From Dokdonella sp. (lineage in GTDB: Bacteria; Pseudomonadota; Gammaproteobacteria; Xanthomonadales; Rhodanobacteraceae), in NCBI GenBank assembly GCA_019634795.1, contig JAHCAR010000006.1:124001-188000 (forward strand): 64,000 nucleotides of DNA. The letters run 5' to 3'. Positions 8,929-18,280 of this stretch are shown one piece after another. Under the pieces are notes generated by a model. It worked only from the letters and a program-made list of their open reading frames with translations. It made no database searches and was not told the DNA's origin. The stretch's first letter is position 1. Every line of letters begins with the position of its first letter. The translations under genes and the position numbers were made by a program.

Positions 8929-9825
8929 TCAATCGTTGCGCCGCTTCGCCCTCGGATGGGCCGCATCGTAGACCTTGGCCAGGTGCTGGAAGTCCAGGTG
9001 CGTATAGATCTGGGTGGTGCCGATGTCGGCGTGGCCGAGCAGTTCCTGCACGGCGCGCAGATCGCCCGAGGACTCGAGCAGGTGACTGGCGCAGGAGTGC
9101 CGCAACAGATGCGGATAGACGCGCTGCCAGATGCCCTGCTCGCGGGCGCGGCGCTTGAGCCGCGTGCGCACGCCGTTGGTGCTGAGCGGGCGGCCGCCGC
9201 GGCCGCGCAGGATCAGCGCATCATCGGCGGCCTGCTCCTGCTCGCGCAGGGCGGCGAGGGCAAACAGCGCCTGCCGGCCGACCGGCACGATGCGCGTCTT
9301 CGAGCCCTTGCCGGTAACCCTTAGCATGCCCTCGCCGGCATCGAGGTCGCGCCAGCGCAGGCTGACGATCTCGGCCACGCGCAGGCCGCTCGAATAGAGC
9401 AGCTCGAGCATGGCCCGGTCGTGCACGGCCTCGGCGTCGTCGGCCGGGAACTCGAGCAGGGCATTCATCTCGTCGGCATCGAGCACCTTCGGTAGCTTGC
9501 GCGGAATCTTCGGCGAACGCACGCCGACCGCCGGATTCACGCTGACTTCGCCGTCGCGGGCGAGGAAACGGAAGAAGCTGCGGCAACTCGACAGGAACAG
9601 GCCGAGGCTGGCCGGGGCGAGCCCGGCGCGATGCTGTTCGGCAACCAGGCTCTGCAACTGCGCCGTGCGCAATTCGCTCCAGCGCGACAGGCCGAGTTGC
9701 TCGGCCCGCGCGCTGAGCTTGCCGAGTGCGCGCGCATAGTTGTCGAGGGTCGATGGCGAATAGCGCCGTTCGACCCGCAGGTAACCGAGAAAACGATCGA
9801 CCGCGCTGGCCAGCGGCGCGTTCAT
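8929..9825 (-). CDS. xerC: tyrosine recombinase XerC
   Basis: A 298-residue tyrosine recombinase that resolves chromosome dimers at dif together with XerD. The N-terminal SAM-like DNA-binding domain spans about 1-90. The C-terminal catalytic domain has the full set Arg149, Lys173, His239, Arg242, His265 and Tyr274 (YTHL). Gene order DUF484-xerC next to dapF is the classical context. The stop of the DUF484 gene lies one base upstream of this start, so the genes are co-transcribed. It lacks the extra integron-integrase domain, so it is not the IntI of the distal cassette array. Confidence 0.96.
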   Translation of the reverse strand: MNAPLASAVDRFLGYLRVERRYSPSTLDNYARALGKLSARAEQLGLSRWSELRTAQLQSLVAEQHRAGLAPASLGLFLSSCRSFFRFLARDGEVSVNPAVGVRSPKIPRKLPKVLDADEMNALLEFPADDAEAVHDRAMLELLYSSGLRVAEIVSLRWRDLDAGEGMLRVTGKGSKTRIVPVGRQALFALAALREQEQAADDALILRGRGGRPLSTNGVRTRLKRRAREQGIWQRVYPHLLRHSCASHLLESSGDLRAVQELLGHADIGTTQIYTHLDFQHLAKVYDAAHPRAKRRND

Positions 9826-9826
9826 T

Positions 9827-10513
9827 TCAAGCGCTGTCGGTGTAGCGGCCGACTGCCACCGCCATCGCTTCGGCGATCAGGCGCAGGAACACGGTGCCCA
9901 TGCCCGGATGGAAGCGATTGGCGTCGAGGCTGCCGATGGCGAGCATGCCGACATTGCCGATCGACAGCAGGACCGCCGACTGCACTTCGCCGGCGCGATC
10001 GCCGAACAGTGCATCGAGCTTGTCCTGCTGCAGGCGCCCGCACAGCGGCTCGCCGCGCTTGAGGAACTCGGTGAACGCGGGCATCGCGGCCGGACCGTCG
10101 GCCTCGACCAGCAGCCAGTCGGCCACTGGCAGGTCCGGATCGCTGCGGAACAGCACCACGCGGACGAGATCGGTGTGGAAATCCTCGGTCAGGCTGGCGA
10201 CCACACGGGTCACCGTGTCGGCCAGGCTGCCCGCGCGCATCAGGGCCAGGGTCAGCGTATGCACGCGCACCATCAGGGTTTCGTTCTCGTGGGCGATTTC
10301 GATCAGGTCGTGCAATCGCCGCGAGAACTCGTTGTTCTTGTCGCGCAGGACCTCGAGCTGGTAACTGGCCAGCGAGGCGGCCGGACCCTGTTCGCGCGGC
10401 AGCCGCAAGAGCATCGCGATATCCGGAAATTCCTTGAGGAAATCGGAATGCCGGCGCAGGTAGCTCGCCACCTCCATCGCGGTCAGACCGTCCTTCACGC
10501 TCAACTCACTCAT
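9827..10513 (-). CDS. DUF484 family protein (GAF-like)
   Basis: A 228-residue protein of the DUF484 family, always found between dapF and xerC. It has an N-terminal helical region (EVASYLRRHSDFLKEFPDIAMLLRLP), a short coiled coil around 55-85, and a C-terminal GAF-like domain ending near GSLDANRFHPGMGTVFLRLIAEA. Function is unknown. The start at MSELSVKDG overlaps the dapF stop by eight bases, so the genes are translationally coupled. Confidence 0.92.
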   Translation of the reverse strand: MSELSVKDGLTAMEVASYLRRHSDFLKEFPDIAMLLRLPREQGPAASLASYQLEVLRDKNNEFSRRLHDLIEIAHENETLMVRVHTLTLALMRAGSLADTVTRVVASLTEDFHTDLVRVVLFRSDPDLPVADWLLVEADGPAAMPAFTEFLKRGEPLCGRLQQDKLDALFGDRAGEVQSAVLLSIGNVGMLAIGSLDANRFHPGMGTVFLRLIAEAMAVAVGRYTDSA

Positions 10514-11336
10514 GCCACACTCCTTCGAATGCAAAGCTTGCGGATCCGGTTTTCCACAAGGAATGTCCCGGGCCCTGCCATTGGATTTCCAGCACGCCGC
10601 CGGGCAGCCTGACTTCGACCTCGTCATCGAGCTGGCCGCGACGGTGCAGCACGGCGACCGCCGCGCAGGCGCCGGTGCCACAGGCCAGGGTTTCACCGAC
10701 GCCGCGTTCCCAGACGCGCAGGTCGACCGCGGAACGCGATCGCACCTGGGCAAAGCCGACGTTGCAGCCTCGCGGGAACTCCTGCGCGTGTTCGACTTGC
10801 GGACCGAGCACATCGACCGCTGCCTCGTCGATGTCGGTGACTTCGATCACCGCATGCGGGTTGCCCATGGATACGGCGCCAATTTCGACCGAGCGGCCGA
10901 CCACATCGATCGAGTAGCGCTCGCGTTCGTGCGGCACGTCGAACGGCAGGGCGGCCGGGGCGAATCGCGGCTCGCCCATGTCGACCCGGATGCGTCCATC
11001 CGCCAGTCGCTCGACGCGGACCGGGCCGGACGGGCTCATCAGACGCACCAGGCCTTCGCCGAGCACGCCGTCGCGGGCCAGCCAGGCGGCGACGCAGCGC
11101 ACGCCGTTGCCACACTGGCCGGAGCGCGAACCGTCGCTGTTCCAGACCCCGTAGGCGAATGCGCAGTCTTCGTCACGGCTGGTCTCGATGCTGAGCAGCT
11201 GGTCGAATCCGACACCGAAATGACGATGGCCGAGCAGGCGGATCGCCGCCGTATCGAGCGGCAGCGACCGCTCGCGGCAATCGATGAGGACGAAATCGTT
11301 GCCGATGCCGTGCATCTTGCTGAAAGCGAGGGCCAT
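10506..11336 (-). CDS. dapF: diaminopimelate epimerase
   Basis: A 276-residue cofactor-independent racemase converting LL- to meso-diaminopimelate for lysine and peptidoglycan synthesis. The two catalytic thiols are Cys75 in GQCGNGVRC and Cys219 in ACGTGACA. The start MALAFSKMHGIGNDFVLID is the conserved N-terminus. It is preceded by lptM and followed in overlap by DUF484 and then xerC, the standard gammaproteobacterial cluster. Confidence 0.97.
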   Translation of the reverse strand: MALAFSKMHGIGNDFVLIDCRERSLPLDTAAIRLLGHRHFGVGFDQLLSIETSRDEDCAFAYGVWNSDGSRSGQCGNGVRCVAAWLARDGVLGEGLVRLMSPSGPVRVERLADGRIRVDMGEPRFAPAALPFDVPHERERYSIDVVGRSVEIGAVSMGNPHAVIEVTDIDEAAVDVLGPQVEHAQEFPRGCNVGFAQVRSRSAVDLRVWERGVGETLACGTGACAAVAVLHRRGQLDDEVEVRLPGGVLEIQWQGPGHSLWKTGSASFAFEGVWHE

Positions 11337-11350
11337 CGACCGGCGCAGGC

Positions 11351-11476
11351 TCAGGACGAGGGAGCGGACACGGCGCTGGTCTTCGGCACGGGCTTGACCA
11401 GCTCGCCCTTGTTGCCGCAGCCGGCGAGCAGCGCGAACAGGACCAGAACAATCAGCAATCGGGAAACAGGAACCAT
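11351..11476 (-). CDS. lptM: LptM-like small lipoprotein
   Basis: A 41-residue lipoprotein encoded just upstream of dapF. It has a short signal (MVPVSRLLIVLVLFALLAG), a lipobox LAGC with Cys20, then the family hallmark CGNKGELVKP. LptM (YifL) assists assembly of the LptDE lipopolysaccharide translocon in E. coli. The ORF is intact with an ATG at 11476 and a TGA at 11351, and the position next to dapF is conserved. Confidence 0.85.
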   Translation of the reverse strand: MVPVSRLLIVLVLFALLAGCGNKGELVKPVPKTSAVSAPSS

Positions 11477-11587
11477 GCGAGGGCCCGCGGATCAGGAAAC
11501 CGGGACCGAGTATAGCGCTGCCGTCTGCATCGCATCGCAGCAGCCGGACTGCGCAGCCGCAACGGCGAACGCGCTATCCTTTGCTCC

Positions 11588-12265
11588 ATGCCGCTGACGC
11601 CGTTCCTGATCGCGTTCTATGTCTTCGCCGGATTCTGCGCCCTGTTCGCGCTGATCAGCGGCTTTGGTGCGCGTCGGCGCTGGCGCGACCGGCATCGCCT
11701 TTCGGCCTGCCACCGCGGCCTGTGGACCTTGGTCTTCCTGCTCCTGGCCCTGCTCGGCGCATTGTCCGGATCGGCCCTGCTCGGCTACCGCCGCCTGACC
11801 ACCGAAACCACCCTGGCTACGCTCGATGTGCGCCAGCTCGGCCCCCAACGCTACGCCGTGCGCATCGACTTTCCGGACGGTGGCCACCGCGGGGTCGAAC
11901 TGGCCGGCGACCAGTGGCAACTCGATGCGCGCGTGGTCAAGTGGCAACCGCGGGCGGTCATGCTCGGCGCTTCGCCGCTGTACCGGCTCGACCGCATCAG
12001 CGGGCGCTACGCCGATGCGGCCGAGGAAAGCGAGCGCGAGCGCAGCGTGGTCAGCCTCGAGAACAACAATCCTTTCGACCTGCTCGACCTGAAGCGACGT
12101 TTTCCGCAGTGGTTGCCGTGGATCGATGCCGACTACGGCAGCGCTGCCTACCTGCCCCTGGTCGATGGCGGTAGCTATCGAGTCAGTCTGGCCCCCGCCG
12201 GTGGCCTGGTCGCGCGGCCAGCCGATGCGCAGACCGCGCAGAAACTCAAGGACGCCGGCTGGTAG
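11588..12265 (+). CDS. conserved hypothetical membrane protein
   Basis: A 225-residue protein with two N-terminal membrane segments (about 6-26 and 46-67) and a soluble C-terminal part of mixed beta structure (YAVRIDFPDGGHRGVELAGDQWQLDARVVKWQPR...). The LENNNPFDLLDLKRRFPQWLP stretch looks like a conserved signature, but I cannot attach a function. Divergent from lptM-dapF. Similar short proteins are sometimes labelled efflux pump in databases, but two helices do not support a transporter call. Confidence 0.7.
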   Translation: MPLTPFLIAFYVFAGFCALFALISGFGARRRWRDRHRLSACHRGLWTLVFLLLALLGALSGSALLGYRRLTTETTLATLDVRQLGPQRYAVRIDFPDGGHRGVELAGDQWQLDARVVKWQPRAVMLGASPLYRLDRISGRYADAAEESERERSVVSLENNNPFDLLDLKRRFPQWLPWIDADYGSAAYLPLVDGGSYRVSLAPAGGLVARPADAQTAQKLKDAGW

Positions 12266-12374
12266 CGGGCAGGTCGACTCCCCGGTCGTCAGCCATCCGC
12301 CAAATGCAGTAGTATTGAACTGCAGATGGTCGCGTTGGGGCGCGACCAGCGATCAGAAAGGGGGAAGGGAATCC

Positions 12375-13790
12375 ATGGCGATTAATCCGCGCAATGCGGA
12401 ACGGCGCAGATTGTCCATCTGGCACCACCTTGGCGCACTGATTGCGGTCGTCATCCTGCTCTTCTACTGGGCTTTCCACGCGAGAGTGGTGGCGGAAGGT
12501 GCGCTGATGCTGGCATTCCCGGACTGGGATGTGTCTTTTCGCAGCTGCTGGATGAATCCCTTGGGGGGCGCCTGGGTCAGCGATATCGACATGATCCCTG
12601 TCGACGGAACCGAAGAGGATGCCTATCACTTCGACAGTCTCTCGATCGATGTGCCTATCCTCCAGTACTACCGCAGCGGGGCTTCCGGCAAGAAGCGCAA
12701 GATCGACCTGAGCGCAATCCACGACATCGACCTGAAGTTCAGCGGAGGCCATGGAACAGTGGCATGGCCGCTCTCGAGCGAGTTGGCCATATTCGGCAAT
12801 GCCAGCGCTTCGCCGTTCGAAGCGGCTGGATGTCTCGACGACAATGTCTGGACAGCGGACGAATTCGCCAGCATGGGGCTCTCGGTGAAGCCCACATCGT
12901 TTCGCATGGGTTGGCATCGCGATGGTGACGTACTGAAGATCGAGCAGTCGCTCGAGACTCCCGGGGCCGGCCGCGTCGATTCGATCGATGAATTCAATCT
13001 GGTCGGGTCGCGCAACTCCGAGGACCTCGAACTCGCCGCCAGCGAATGGCATGTTCTTGATCAGGGATTCGTCCAGGCCCGAAATAATTTTTGCGCTGAA
13101 AAGGATGGTGTAAGCACCGCAGAATTCGTCGACCGGCACGTTGCATCGGTGCAGCGGGCCTTGCGAGTCGGTGGTCTGGAAGCCACCGGGACGACCGACG
13201 CGGCCTATCGCAAGTTTGCCGAGCACGGCGGCTCGCTGGATCTTGTCATCCGCTACTCGCCTGCGATCGATGCTGCCGTCTCGGAGGACGACGACTGGGG
13301 TCGATGGCTCGCACGCGCCCACGCTGAATTGGTGGTCGACGGCCAAACCCAGCGCGTGGGAATGCGCACGGTCAGCGCACAACCACTGCCCGCCGACAGC
13401 GAGGACAAGACGCTTTATTCCATCGTGCAGATGGAGAGGTCCCGGTCACGGCCTGCGCAGGAGCCTGAAACCGCGGCCAGTACCGTGACCAAAGCGACGG
13501 GTGCGGCCGTGGCCGCAGCGGATCCGGCAACGAACGCGGAGGAACCGGAACTGCTCATGGCAAGCCCGGTCGAAGCTGTCGAACGCCCGGATACGATCCT
13601 CGACTACCGCAAGCTCGCTGCCGAAAAGGGCCAGCGCTTCATGGTCTACCTCAAGGGCAAGTCGCCGATGAAGGTCGAGGTGGTCGGCAGCGAGGAAGGC
13701 CTGGTCAAGGTGCGTCGCTACCTGCGCAGCGGCTGGCTCGAACACACGATCGCGCGGGCCGGCTTCGAACGCGCGGTGCGCATTCACTGA
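12375..13790 (+). CDS. hypothetical single-span membrane protein
   Basis: A 471-residue protein of unknown function. The start MAINPRNAERRR is preceded by a GGGGAAGGGA ribosome site. One membrane segment (about 19-38) anchors a large extracytoplasmic part. The first half (LPD-like SFRSCWMNPLGGAWVSDIDMIP, then a calycin-like beta pattern) faintly recalls AsmA/lipid-transfer style proteins, a weak impression only. Around 375-410 is an Ala/Thr/Glu-rich linker. The C-terminal about 65 residues form a compact basic domain (KGQRFMVYLKGKSPMKVEVVG...). Base composition is slightly less GC-rich than neighbours at the 5' end. Confidence 0.65.
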   Translation: MAINPRNAERRRLSIWHHLGALIAVVILLFYWAFHARVVAEGALMLAFPDWDVSFRSCWMNPLGGAWVSDIDMIPVDGTEEDAYHFDSLSIDVPILQYYRSGASGKKRKIDLSAIHDIDLKFSGGHGTVAWPLSSELAIFGNASASPFEAAGCLDDNVWTADEFASMGLSVKPTSFRMGWHRDGDVLKIEQSLETPGAGRVDSIDEFNLVGSRNSEDLELAASEWHVLDQGFVQARNNFCAEKDGVSTAEFVDRHVASVQRALRVGGLEATGTTDAAYRKFAEHGGSLDLVIRYSPAIDAAVSEDDDWGRWLARAHAELVVDGQTQRVGMRTVSAQPLPADSEDKTLYSIVQMERSRSRPAQEPETAASTVTKATGAAVAAADPATNAEEPELLMASPVEAVERPDTILDYRKLAAEKGQRFMVYLKGKSPMKVEVVGSEEGLVKVRRYLRSGWLEHTIARAGFERAVRIH

Positions 13791-13814
13791 TCGGCCCGGC
13801 CGACCGCCGTTCGC

Positions 13815-14315
13815 TCAGGCCGGGTCGAAGGTCTTTTCGTAGCGGATCGCGTCTTCGCCATCCTCGTAGTAGGCCTTGCGCTCACCGATGACACGGAAGC
13901 CACGCCGCTCGTAGACGCGGCGTGCCGCGGCATTGTCCGCACGCACCTCGAGGCGCATGCGCCGGCAGCCGCGCCGGCGCGCCGCGCGCTCGCCGGCCTC
14001 GAGCAGGCTGTTGCCGAGGCCGAGGCCGCGCGACTCGGCGGCGATGGCCAACGAGTAGAGCCGGGCGATGTCGTTGCCGCGCCGGAAGAACAGGACCAGC
14101 GCGCCGATCAGGTGGCGCTCGCCGAGTGCCACCAGGATCATCGCCGAATCGCTGTCCAGATGGCGCGCCCATTGCCGCGCACTGAGGCGGTCGCCGCTGA
14201 AAGACTGGTTTTCGAGCGCGACGAGGTCGGCCAGGTCGCCTTCGACGGCGCGGCGGATGTTGAGCTTGCGGGCGGCCATGCCGACAGCGTGGCGCGGTGA
14301 GGGCGGATTCGACAT
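13815..14315 (-). CDS. GNAT family N-acetyltransferase
   Basis: A 166-residue acetyltransferase with the acetyl-CoA loop SRGLGLGNSLLEAGE (Q/R-x-x-G-x-G variant, about residues 94-108) and the C-terminal RRVYERRGFRVIGERKAYYEDGEDAI block typical of RimI-like enzymes. Protein or small-molecule target unknown. The ATG at 14279 (MAARKLNIRR) is an alternative start. It is divergent from the RimK-like gene; GNAT-RimK-like pairing recurs in related genomes, suggesting a joint peptide-modifying pathway (inference). Confidence 0.85.
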   Translation of the reverse strand: MSNPPSPRHAVGMAARKLNIRRAVEGDLADLVALENQSFSGDRLSARQWARHLDSDSAMILVALGERHLIGALVLFFRRGNDIARLYSLAIAAESRGLGLGNSLLEAGERAARRRGCRRMRLEVRADNAAARRVYERRGFRVIGERKAYYEDGEDAIRYEKTFDPA

Positions 14316-14531
14316 CGCGCGAGCCTAGGGATTCGCAAGGTCGCGTGCAATGGGCAGGCTGTCGCAACCCGCCGGCTGTTTTCTTCGCCTTGCCGACCAG
14401 GCGCACTGCAAGGCCCAGCAGGCGTGTGGCAAACTTCGCCCGGCATCGATTCCGTCTGCCTGCGATCCCTGCCGCGCTCCTGAACCCTCGCCGGGCATCC
14501 GCGTCGCGCCACCCTCAATGCCAGGAACTGC

Positions 14532-16016
14532 ATGAGTCGTCTCATCATCGTCGTCGAGAAAACCTCGGACTGGGGTTCCTACTACCCGTCCGACAACGTC
14601 GTGTCGGCCCAGGATTACCTCAAGCAATCGCTCAACGACGACGACGAGCGCACCCAGGTCATCAATCTCTGCCGCAGCTACAAGTATCTCGGCACCGGCT
14701 ACTACGTCTCCTTGCTGGCCGAAGCGCGCGGGCACAAGGTGATTCCGTCGGTACGCACGATCAACGACCTGCGCCGGCGTTCGCTGTATGGCCTCGACAT
14801 CGAGGATCTGAGCAGCCAGCTCGGCAAGTTCCTGCCGGCGGGCGGACGCGATACGACTGACTTCGGCATCCTCGTCTACTTCGGCGAAACCTCGCACCCG
14901 GCCCTCGAGGATCTCGCCCGCCAGGTCTTCGATGCCTTTCCGAGCCCGATCCTGCGCATCGAGTTCGAGCGCGACCGGGTCTGGCAGATCGCCGCGATCA
15001 AGCCGACCGGCCTGCATTCATTGTCGGACGAGCAGGAAGACGCCTTTGCCCAGGTCCTCGATCGCTTCTCGAAGAAGCTCTGGCGCAAGCCGCGGGCGCG
15101 GCGCAAGTACCGCTTCGACCTGGCCATGCTGGTCGATCCCGAGGAGAAGATGCCGCCGTCGAACAAGAAGGCGCTCAAGCTGTTCATCGAAGCCGGCAGC
15201 GAGCTCGGCATCGAGGTCGATCCGATCGGCCGCAACGATTACCAGCGCCTGGCCGAGTACGACGGCCTGTTCATCCGCGAGACGACCGCCCTCGACAACC
15301 ATACCTATCGATTCGCCAACAAGGCCGAGAAGGAGGACATGGTCGTCATCGACGATCCCGAGTCGATCCTGAAGTGCACCAACAAGATCTACATGCACGA
15401 CCTGATGCTGTCGCGCAAGCTGCCGATCCCGCGCACCGAGATCCTCTACAAGGATGATCCGAAGAAACTCGAGGAGAGCGCCGAACGCCTCGGCTTTCCG
15501 CTCGTGCTGAAGATCCCCGACGGTTCATTCTCGCGTGGCATCGTCAAGGTCGAGAAGCCGGAAAACCTCAAGGAGGCGGCCGACACCCTGTTCCAGCACA
15601 CGGCCCTGATCCTGGCCCAGGAATTCATGTTCACCGAATTCGACTGGCGCATCGGCGTGCTCAATCGCGAGCCGCTGTATGCCTGCAAGTACTACATGTC
15701 GCGTGGCCACTGGCAGATCTACAACCACGGCGCCAAGGGCACGAGCAAATCCGGCGGGTTCGAGACCCTGCCGGTGCGCGAGGCGCCGGCCGACGTCGTC
15801 AAGCTGGCGCTGAAGGCCACCGCACCGATCGGCGACGGCCTGTACGGCGTCGACATCAAGAAGAACGGCGAGCGCCTGGCCATGATCGAGGTCAACGACA
15901 ATCCGTCGATCGACGCCGGGGTCGAGGATGTCTACCTCGGCGCGGACCTGTATCGGCGCATCATGGCGGAGTTCCTGCGGCGCATGGAGCGCAAGCGGCT
16001 CGGCACGCGCGGCTGA
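14532..16016 (+). CDS. RimK family ATP-grasp protein with RLAN N-terminal domain
   Basis: A 494-residue protein. Residues 1-165 are the RimK-like ATP-grasp N-terminal (RLAN) type domain (SRLIIVVEKTSDWGSYYPS...). The C-terminal ATP-grasp domain (about 280-480) carries the nucleotide-binding PLVLKIPDGSFSRGIVKV loop and the metal-binding GLYGVDIKKNGERLAMIEVNDNP. Such enzymes ligate amino acids or peptides using ATP. The substrate is unknown. The divergent GNAT gene is the natural partner. RLAN/RimK proteins have been proposed to work with GNAT and peptidase partners in peptide tagging or natural product synthesis. Confidence 0.9.
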   Translation: MSRLIIVVEKTSDWGSYYPSDNVVSAQDYLKQSLNDDDERTQVINLCRSYKYLGTGYYVSLLAEARGHKVIPSVRTINDLRRRSLYGLDIEDLSSQLGKFLPAGGRDTTDFGILVYFGETSHPALEDLARQVFDAFPSPILRIEFERDRVWQIAAIKPTGLHSLSDEQEDAFAQVLDRFSKKLWRKPRARRKYRFDLAMLVDPEEKMPPSNKKALKLFIEAGSELGIEVDPIGRNDYQRLAEYDGLFIRETTALDNHTYRFANKAEKEDMVVIDDPESILKCTNKIYMHDLMLSRKLPIPRTEILYKDDPKKLEESAERLGFPLVLKIPDGSFSRGIVKVEKPENLKEAADTLFQHTALILAQEFMFTEFDWRIGVLNREPLYACKYYMSRGHWQIYNHGAKGTSKSGGFETLPVREAPADVVKLALKATAPIGDGLYGVDIKKNGERLAMIEVNDNPSIDAGVEDVYLGADLYRRIMAEFLRRMERKRLGTRG

Positions 16017-16040
16017 GACGCACGCGGGCGCCGCGGCCAG

Positions 16041-16322
16041 TCAGCGGGCGAGGCGCGGGCGCCGCGACCCGACTCGTTCGCGCAAGGCGGCCAGCCAGCG
16101 TGCGCGGGTCAGCCAGGCGATATCGAGCAGCGGAGCGCCGAGTAGCCAGAACGGCAGGGTCAGCCCGGACAGCGCATTGCCGCGCAGGCCGGGCAGCAGG
16201 CATAGCCCGAGCGCGCCGGCCAGCGCCCAGAGCAGCAGCCAGGGCAGCAGGCCCGGATCGGCACGGCGCACGACCCGCTGGCGGGTGGGTGATTCGATGG
16301 ATGTGAATGGAGCAAGCAACAT
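16041..16322 (-). CDS. small hypothetical membrane protein
   Basis: A 93-residue protein. The start is the ATG of MLLAPFTS, which has GGAGGT six bases upstream on the minus strand. Two hydrophobic segments (about 26-42 and 50-66) are followed by a basic tail RERVGSRRPRLAR. Unknown function. It converges on the RimK-like gene and is divergent from the Kef antiporter. Confidence 0.7.
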   Translation of the reverse strand: MLLAPFTSIESPTRQRVVRRADPGLLPWLLLWALAGALGLCLLPGLRGNALSGLTLPFWLLGAPLLDIAWLTRARWLAALRERVGSRRPRLAR

Positions 16323-16477
16323 GGGGCACCTCCGGTTTCGCTCAGACTTCATCGTGGAGGTCTCAAGGACTGAGAAGCCGGATCTGCCGCCGCCTTGCAC
16401 ACAATGCGGAAGCCCTGGTCCGGCACGGACGGACCGTGGTCGCGTGCGATAATTCGCCGTCCTCAACGGAGTGAGCC

Positions 16478-18280
16478 GTGGAATCGAGTGGATTCATCCA
16501 GTACGCCGTGGTCCTGCTGCTGGCCGCGGTGATCGCGGTGCCGCTGGCCAAGCGCTCCCGCCTCGGCGCGGTCCTCGGCTACCTGGCGGCCGGCGCCCTG
16601 ATCGGGCCGTCGGCGCTCAACCTGGTCGGCAATGCCGAAGAAATCGCACATATCTCCGAGCTCGGCGTCGTCCTCATGCTGTTCGTGATCGGTCTCGAGC
16701 TGTCGCCGCAGCGGCTGTGGGTCATGCGCCGCCTCGTCTTCGGTTTCGGCAGCGTACAGCTCGTGGTCACCGCGCTGGCCATCTTCGCGGTCGGCATGCT
16801 GTTCGCCCTGGACTGGAAGGCGGCCCTGGTCATCGGCCTCGGCCTGGCTCTGTCCTCGACCGCGATCGGCCTGCAGATCCTCGGTGAACGCAAGGAATTG
16901 CAGAGTCCGCACGGTCGCCTCGGTTTCGCCATCCTGCTTCTGCAGGACGTCGCCGCGATTCCGATCCTGGCCCTGATTCCCCTGCTTGCCGCCGATCCGG
17001 CCGCCGGCAGTGCCGCGCCGAATGCGTTCGGTGCCGTCCGCGTCGTGCTCACGATCGCAGCCGTGATCGTCGGTGGACGCCTGCTGCTGCGCCCGCTGTT
17101 CCGCATCGCCGCGCGCACCCAAATGCCCGAAGTGTTCACGGCCAGCACCCTGCTGGTGGTGCTCGGCACGGCCTGGCTGGTCGGGTTGGCCGGTATCTCG
17201 ATGTCGCTCGGCGCCTTCCTGGCCGGCGTCCTGCTTGCCGATTCGGAATACCGCCACGAAATCGAAGCGCGCATCGATCCGTTCAAGGGCCTGCTGCTCG
17301 GTCTGTTCTTCATCAGCGTCGGCATGACCGCCGACATCCGCATGGTGCCGCACCAGCCCGTTCTGATCGCGGCCATGCTGGCCGGCCTGCTCGTGCTCAA
17401 GGGCCTGATCCTGTTCGGCGTCGGCCGACTCGCCCGCGAAGATGCCTCGAGCGCGCTGAAGCTGGCCGGCGTGCTCGCCCAGGGCGGCGAATTCGCCTTC
17501 ATCGTGTTCACCCTGGCCGTGCAGAACCGCCTGCTCGATGCGCAGCTGCGCGACCTGCTGATCGTCGTCATCACGCTGTCGATGGCGCTGACCCCGCTGC
17601 TGGTCGTGCTGTTCGCCCGGCTCGGACCGACCCAGGCGACCGAGAAGCCCGCCTATGACGCCATCGACGAGGACGATGCGCCACGCGTCATCATCGCCGG
17701 CTTCGGCCGCGTCGGCCAGATCGTCGCGCGCATCCTGCGCGCCAACCAGATCCGCTTCACGGCGATCGAGAGTTCGATCGAGCAGGTCGAGTTCTCGCGC
17801 CGCTTCGGCAGCCAGATCTACTACGGCGACCCGACCCGCAGCGACCTGCTGCGCGCGGCACAGGTCGAGAAGGCCGAACTGTTCATCGTCGCCACCGACG
17901 ATCCCGAGACCAACATCCGTACGGCGCGCCTGGTCCGGCGCATGTATCCACAGCTCAAGGTGATCGCCCGCGCGCGCAACCGCCAGCACGCGTTCCGGCT
18001 CATGGACCTCGGCGCCGACGTGGTTCGCGAAACCTTCCATTCGAGCCTCGAGATGTCGCGCATGGCGCTGCAGCAGCTCGGCATGCCCGAAGCACTGGCC
18101 GGGCAGCGCGTCGATCGCTTCCGCGAGTTCGATGAAAAGCTGCTTGCCGAACAGCATCTGTTCTACGACGACGAAGCGGCGATCATGCAGAACGCGCGCG
18201 AAGCCCAGAACGATCTCGATCGCCTGTTCGAGGCCGACATCGCCCAGGAGCACGCCACGCGCAAGGAGGGTGCGGCGTGA
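16478..18280 (+). CDS. Kef-type monovalent cation:proton antiporter (CPA2 family)
   Basis: A 600-residue protein with about 12-13 membrane segments (residues 5-385, FVIGLELSPQRLW and SLGAFLAGVLLADSEY motifs) and a cytoplasmic RCK/TrkA-N domain from about 405 (VIIAGFGRVGQIVARIL Rossmann loop). It resembles KefB/KefC, which export potassium for protons and are gated by glutathione adducts. The start is GTG at 16478 after ACGGAG. The stop overlaps the GTG of the next gene (GTGA), so it is coupled to the DprE1-like oxidoreductase, an unusual partner. Confidence 0.92.
   Translation: MESSGFIQYAVVLLLAAVIAVPLAKRSRLGAVLGYLAAGALIGPSALNLVGNAEEIAHISELGVVLMLFVIGLELSPQRLWVMRRLVFGFGSVQLVVTALAIFAVGMLFALDWKAALVIGLGLALSSTAIGLQILGERKELQSPHGRLGFAILLLQDVAAIPILALIPLLAADPAAGSAAPNAFGAVRVVLTIAAVIVGGRLLLRPLFRIAARTQMPEVFTASTLLVVLGTAWLVGLAGISMSLGAFLAGVLLADSEYRHEIEARIDPFKGLLLGLFFISVGMTADIRMVPHQPVLIAAMLAGLLVLKGLILFGVGRLAREDASSALKLAGVLAQGGEFAFIVFTLAVQNRLLDAQLRDLLIVVITLSMALTPLLVVLFARLGPTQATEKPAYDAIDEDDAPRVIIAGFGRVGQIVARILRANQIRFTAIESSIEQVEFSRRFGSQIYYGDPTRSDLLRAAQVEKAELFIVATDDPETNIRTARLVRRMYPQLKVIARARNRQHAFRLMDLGADVVRETFHSSLEMSRMALQQLGMPEALAGQRVDRFREFDEKLLAEQHLFYDDEAAIMQNAREAQNDLDRLFEADIAQEHATRKEGAA

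Noticed and set aside
8929-9825. XerC as the possible integron integrase
   Set aside because: It lacks the extra integron-specific region and sits in the dapF-hslV housekeeping cluster, 44 kb from the array.
16463-18253. 596-codon minus frame opposite the Kef-type gene
   Set aside because: Shadow frame: low-complexity Gln/Asp/His/Arg composition and no membrane segments or motifs.
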